DNA from: Steromphala cineraria
Lineage: Eukaryota; Mollusca; Gastropoda; Trochida; Trochidae
Length of the DNA stretch: 64,000 bases
Direction: 5' to 3'
Assembly: GCA_916613615.1 (NCBI GenBank)
Contig: OU744726.1
Span: forward strand, 18,169,515-18,233,514
Part shown: positions 53,901 through 59,900 of the stretch, one piece after another
Numbering within the stretch: position 1 is the first letter of the stretch
How the letters are laid out: each line of letters starts with the position of its first letter
Notes under the pieces: model-generated
Database searches by the model: none
What the model saw: only the letters and a program-made list of their open reading frames with translations
What the model was told of the DNA's origin: nothing
Translations under genes and position numbers: made by a program

Positions 53901-56900
53901 TTGATTCGTAGTCTATTTATAGAACTGGACATTTAAGATCAGTTGAATATCACCTTTAGATAAGGAAACAAAAACCTTGATGTCTTTTGGATAAAATTGA
54001 ACTCATTTCCAGACAGTTTTTTCTAATTATTTCATAGTGAAAACGATTTCAAATTTTAGAAACATGTGTCACATATCAGCAATAATATTTTTCGAAATAA
54101 TTGAAACATCCCTTGACTGTTTTCAGGTTGTGCATATCTATGTTACCGTAATTATTTTAAACAATATCTAAGTGATATGCTAGATGATTGCATATAATAA
54201 ATGAAATGATTTTGTGTGATTATATTTTTTTTCAATATTTTGGGAATGAATCAGTATTTGTAAGCAGTAATGAAATGATAAACAAATATACATGCATAAA
54301 ACAGTAATTAGGTAAGGCAGGGGCCATGGATCATTTTTCACATTGGATGAAAACAATTTGCCCATGAAATTTACTATTGAAATAATGTCATTTGCCCAAA
54401 TACAGAAAATTGCGAAAACCTACAAAATAGCCCTTTGTCAATGAGTTCTTTCCAAATTCCTGTAAAAGATTTAATTTATGTCATTTGATGGGTTTTATTT
54501 TGTCATATAAGTATACAAAAAGTTCAATAAATCGTTTTAGTATGGGTGGCATATATTTTATATTTACAATAATTATAATTAAATATTCATAATTTTGTTG
54601 TCATTTTTTAATATAAACAGCGTAATAAGTAATTCTATATTGCTTTTTATTTACCTTCTTGTATTTCATTGTCATCGATGTTTTATCATCATTATATTTG
54701 ATAAACTAGTCTTAAAAGATAGCAAGATAACAAATAGCATTGTTCACATTGTAATTTATTTTATTGAGACTTTTTTGAGATAATGCAGGTGTAATTGAAT
54801 CTGATTACAAGTAAATCTTATATAAGAAAGAAAAAAATCCAACCAACCTAGTCAATCAGCTCGGGGAACATGTAAAGTACCCGTTTAGAGTTATGGTTCT
54901 TGATACTGGCGACGTGACGTGACATCAAAAAGAACAAATGTTGTTCTAACTCTATATTGCTTGATTATCATGGCATACAAAGTTGTTTTGACGCCTTGTT
55001 TGTAAGTTTCTCTTGAAGATGTTGCCAGTTTTATCAGTTAAAGTTTTAAAAAATTGACAGGTTTTTTACATTTTCGTTAAAAAAAATTGTGCTGTCAACG
55101 ACACAACGGTGTCACGACCGGCCGCGCGGCCGATTCAAATATTTCGACTTTGTCTAGGTGTCTTTATGTGTCATTTGGAAACTTCGCCACTTGACATTAG
55201 CTAAAAATCAATTATCAAAAGTACTTAAAAATTAGTTAATGCTGATAAGACTTGCCGTGTGTTCGTTGAGGTCTACGTAATTCCGATTTTGCTCTTTGAG
55301 CACGGCCACTCATTGACACAGTGCTAAGATATTAGATTTAGATGATAAAAACCTATCTAATAGAATATGATCTCCAATCGAATATGCCCCTTACCTATTA
55401 GTGAATAGGTCTGTGTTGATATATTTTTATCATCATCGTTTATTAGGTCCAACGACGTCTTTGTAAAGTCACGCCGAATAACTTTCCCATCGCTCGTATG
55501 TAAACAACTACACGCCTCTGGATTCGTCAGGCTACTATTACGTCACTGGTTCTTGTGCTCATTAAAGTTCGGGATTCTTCGGTTCTCGCTCGGGAAAAGT
55601 GACGCAGCAAGTTTGACGAAAGGGAAAAAATTGTTAGCGGGGCGATGTTACAGGATGAGTTGTTTGATCAAAACAATATGTTTTAACCTCAAATATTTCG
55701 GAATGGGGTTTTAAAATCCTTTAAAGGCCAGATGAGCTAAAAATGTATGTTGTTCGGTCTAGCATGGCCTATGAGACACTATTAATCCTTAAAAACATAT
55801 ACACAATATAAACATAATTTCCAAACACATTCACACACATATAGCATAAAAATATATATAAATAATGAAAAATAAATAAATAAATACAACAAATACAACA
55901 AATACAACAAATAAAAAAATAAAAAAATAAAAAATAAAAAAATAAAATAATATAGGTTAACTTCATATAAAAAAAATAAATAAATAAAAAATAAAAAATT
56001 TCTTTTAAATAAAGAAATACAAAAGTCTTTTTGAAAAAAGGAAAAAGAATAGAATAAATAAATACATAAGTCAAGAAATTTCAAATTACATTACATGTAT
56101 ATATGCTGTCAAGTCTGACACTCATGCTTGGAAAATATTTGTAATTAATTGACTGAATGCAAACCTGCTGTATACTAAAGTTTCTTCACATTATAATGTA
56201 TCTCTCTGAAACAATTGTTTTCCGGATACCATTTTAATCAGTACATAACCTCTACACGTGCATTTAAGCATACCACAAGAATATTATCTAATAAACTCGT
56301 CTCGATGTTTAACAATATGTCCGATTACCCTATTTGTCAAACTCCGACAATCCTTAGACTGAGTAAAGACAGAGTTACTCGATGATATAGCTGCACTCAA
56401 TACCCACCATTAGGTGGCCAAACTCTCCATGATCATTGCTTTTCTGTCGGCCATTAAATCAGCTCATGATATGATAGCTCTCCCTTGTTTTACACTTTTA
56501 GATTGCGTTTTTTTTTCTACCTTCCTAGATAGAGTTTTCTGTCTGTGAGGTATTTGCTACTTCTTGCTTCTTGACTGCAGTTCACTTTTGGTCGTGCTCG
56601 ATTTGCACTTGCTTTTCATGACAGGTCGGAATTGTTCCGAGGATACCGCTCGCGCCCCTCTAGATTTCATTGGACACATTCGTCTGTGTTTCAGACTCAC
56701 TAGCAGTATGTGCTTCGCCTATTCATTCTCGTCTGGCGCCTGGTCCCAGGCAACAGTTGGATTATATAGTGCGTGCTGCTTGGCACTCGCAGCGTCATAG
56801 GTTTGAGTGGCGTGGCGTGCCTCCCAACTATAGCGCTTAGAGTGCTAGGCGACATTCGATCTTGTGGTTGTCGGGGTTGAGATTTCCATCTCCCCTCTGT

Positions 56901-59900
56901 ATAGTCTACTGCTTGCCAGTGGCATAGGTTTTTAGTGGTTGGGTGGAGGCATACCGCCTCCCCTCTATAGCTCGTCCCACTTGCCGCTTTCAGCTGCATA
57001 GCACTTTAGTGGTGTTGGTGAAGGCGACTGCCTCCCCTCTATAGCGCTTGTCGTTTACAGCGGCATAGGATAGTAGTGAAATTGACTGAAGACATCCTGT
57101 CAAGGACATGGTCTGGTCCATGCTGGACATGAAACTCCCCAGACATCCCAGTGGAGCTGTTTACCCCGAGGAGGAGGGTAGTGGTAATGTCTCCTGCCGC
57201 TACCCCCTCAGACCAAGAGGCATCCCCCTCTCGTGCAGCCACCCAAGACGGAGGGGCGCCCGATTGGTGTCAGGTGGGACTGCACGAGGTTGAGGATGAA
57301 CCCTTTTTCGCCAATGTGGCCAGGATGGAGACATTCTGGGCTGAGGAGGAGACGCCTACTCAGCTTTTAGGAAACTGCCGCTACACAAGCTTCTAAAGGC
57401 GTCGGGCAAGGACTTTGATGCCAATGTCAAACTGTCTCCTGCCACCCCCCTAGTTTTGGCAGATACGCTGCGTACTTATCTGTCAGTTCGTCAGAGCTCA
57501 CTACCTCTTTTTCCCCCGCCCTTGTTGACGTTATCCATCGGAGATGTCGGACTCTCACTTGGCCTACCTAGACAAGGAGTCTCCTGGGTTTCGCAAATCA
57601 AGCCGCAATGCTTGCTAGGTGATGGCGGCATTTGCGGAGGACGTAGGGATGGAGGTGGGAGCGAAGGCCCTCTACTGTGGTTTCGGGTCTTAGGCTGGGA
57701 ACAACGCACAGATGAGGCTGTACGCCTCCTGCATCTTTGGGGGGTCACGAATGTCAGCCGTGATGGATTCCTGGCATGAACAAACATTCAGGTCGAGGTC
57801 CGGAACCGCTTGCGGGGTGCTCCCAAATTGTCCCTCTCCCCCTTTGTATGGCAGATCGCCGGAACCATTCGTCAGCGCCAAGAGAGCCTATAACAAGAAT
57901 TGACCAACAGATTGGCAACAGGCAGGGGTAGGACTTGTCCCAGCCTCATACGCCCAAGAAGAGGGGAGACAAATCCATTCCCTCTGGAGTCTATACCGAA
58001 AAGACCTGGACACTTCTTTATAGGAGACGGCTGTGCATCCCTCACTACCAGACTCGTGTCAAGGAAATTGACAACAGGCAACTGAGCGTGTACCTCCGGC
58101 CTGCGGTGTTGTATGCCTACGAGGGGGGCAGGGGGGAATCATGGTCACCATCTTGAGTGACAGGTACGGGCAAGCAGGGAGACTTCCTGTTATGTCACCA
58201 ACTTAACCTTGGTTTGGTAAGGACGAGTTATCTCGCTCTTGAGCCTCTCGCGGTCCAACCCTCTCAGTGGGATTCGGGCATATTGTTAACTATTGAGGAG
58301 TATATTAAGTATGTTTTTGTTTAAACGTCATCTATACTCCGCCAGGACAAGGAATGCTAATACAGGGTTTGGTCAACTGGTGGCGGGTATTGAGTGCAGC
58401 TAGGTCAGCGAGTAACTCTGTCTTTATTCAGTGTAAGGATTGTCAGAGTTTGACAGATTAGGGTTATCGGGCATATTGTTAACTATCTACGGTGAGCATA
58501 AATAACGACGTTTAAACAAAAGCCTTCTATTTTTATAATTTTCTACACGAAGTGATTATTTGTCAGCAGGGTTTTTGCAGTATTTACTAGACTGAACACA
58601 TACCACTTTTAAGAACATTTTAATGTGATAACTTATGCCCATAATACGAACAAACACTTTACTTCGTGAGGTAATTATCACAGGACATAACAATTCAGCA
58701 ACATTTTTCTAAGACTTTAATACAAAACGGCTGATGTCCAACCCAACTTTTCTTAATGTTTCCAAAAAAGAAATTACTAATAATTCGATGTTTTAAAGGT
58801 ACCTTCATGACATAGTTGATGTATCGACAACCATGATTTTGTAAAATAAATTTCTAACATTGAAATGATAATATAATGCAGTGAAAAAGAAACAAAACCA
58901 CATATTGTAATCATGTTAATGAAATAAAAAGTTCAATGAAGAAGTTGAAAAAAGTGAACACCCAACAATCAAACTTAAAGGGGGAATAAACCAAGTTTGC
59001 ACTTACGTAATTTTAAGTGAGCAAGGGTAAAAATTTTGATTTTCCAGACATTCAAACGCCATAAACTCATTCAAAAGTTCACACACCTATATATATATGG
59101 GAAAGAGTAAACATAAGATGATTCAGACTGGATCAATCTTCTTTAAAACGATGAATTCATGTCCAGTCTGAACCATCTGATGTTTATTCTTTCCCATATA
59201 CAACCTTTCTTCACGTGAGAAACCAACTCTCCTTATTTAATATATATATATACCCACATAATGGTCGAAATGAATTCATCGTATTAAAGAAGATTGATCC
59301 AGTCCGAACCATCTGAAGTTTACTCTTTCTTATATATATATATATATATTAAATAGAACATACTTCACATAGTCGTTTGTAGAATCATTTTAATCCGATA
59401 CTAGTATTACATTTTGTGATACTTCCACCTAATTCCGGTTTTTGATCTTTAAAGCACGCTTTTGATAACAGTTGTTTCAGGTTTTTGCTTACCTTAGGTA
59501 TTGTTGTAGAAAGTTGTTTTACGTAACTATATGTTAGTAAGCTTTCATGTACTATACTGTAACTCTTTTCTATATGGGCTGGAGGCCTTTCATACAATAA
59601 ACATATTTGACTTGACTTGACTCTGAAATAATTTCGAGGCGTAAAAATGAGACATTTTTCTCTACTGAAAACACATATATTGCGGGGGGTTTTACAAAAA
59701 TTGTCTTAAACAAAAGAAACCTTTGTGAATAAATATCTAGAATTTAAATTTGAAATTTGTTCAAAATATAGAAATAATCGGCTAAAAGCATTTTATCTCT
59801 ATTTCCCTGAGTACTATAGTATACATGCTTAGCAGGGGAAAATTACTGATTATTAGTGGATCACCTTGTTTAGTTACAGTAATAATCGGAAAATACCACT

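Noticed and set aside
55769..56084. Overlapping minus-strand frames rich in Phe, Leu and Tyr that look like membrane proteins
   Set aside because: The DNA is an A/T-only low-complexity run; the hydrophobic translation is a product of composition.
57491..58156. Several overlapping frames on both strands near 57.5-58.1 kb
   Set aside because: Only the plus-strand gag-like reading gives coherent peptides; the others are antisense shadows in GC-rich sequence.
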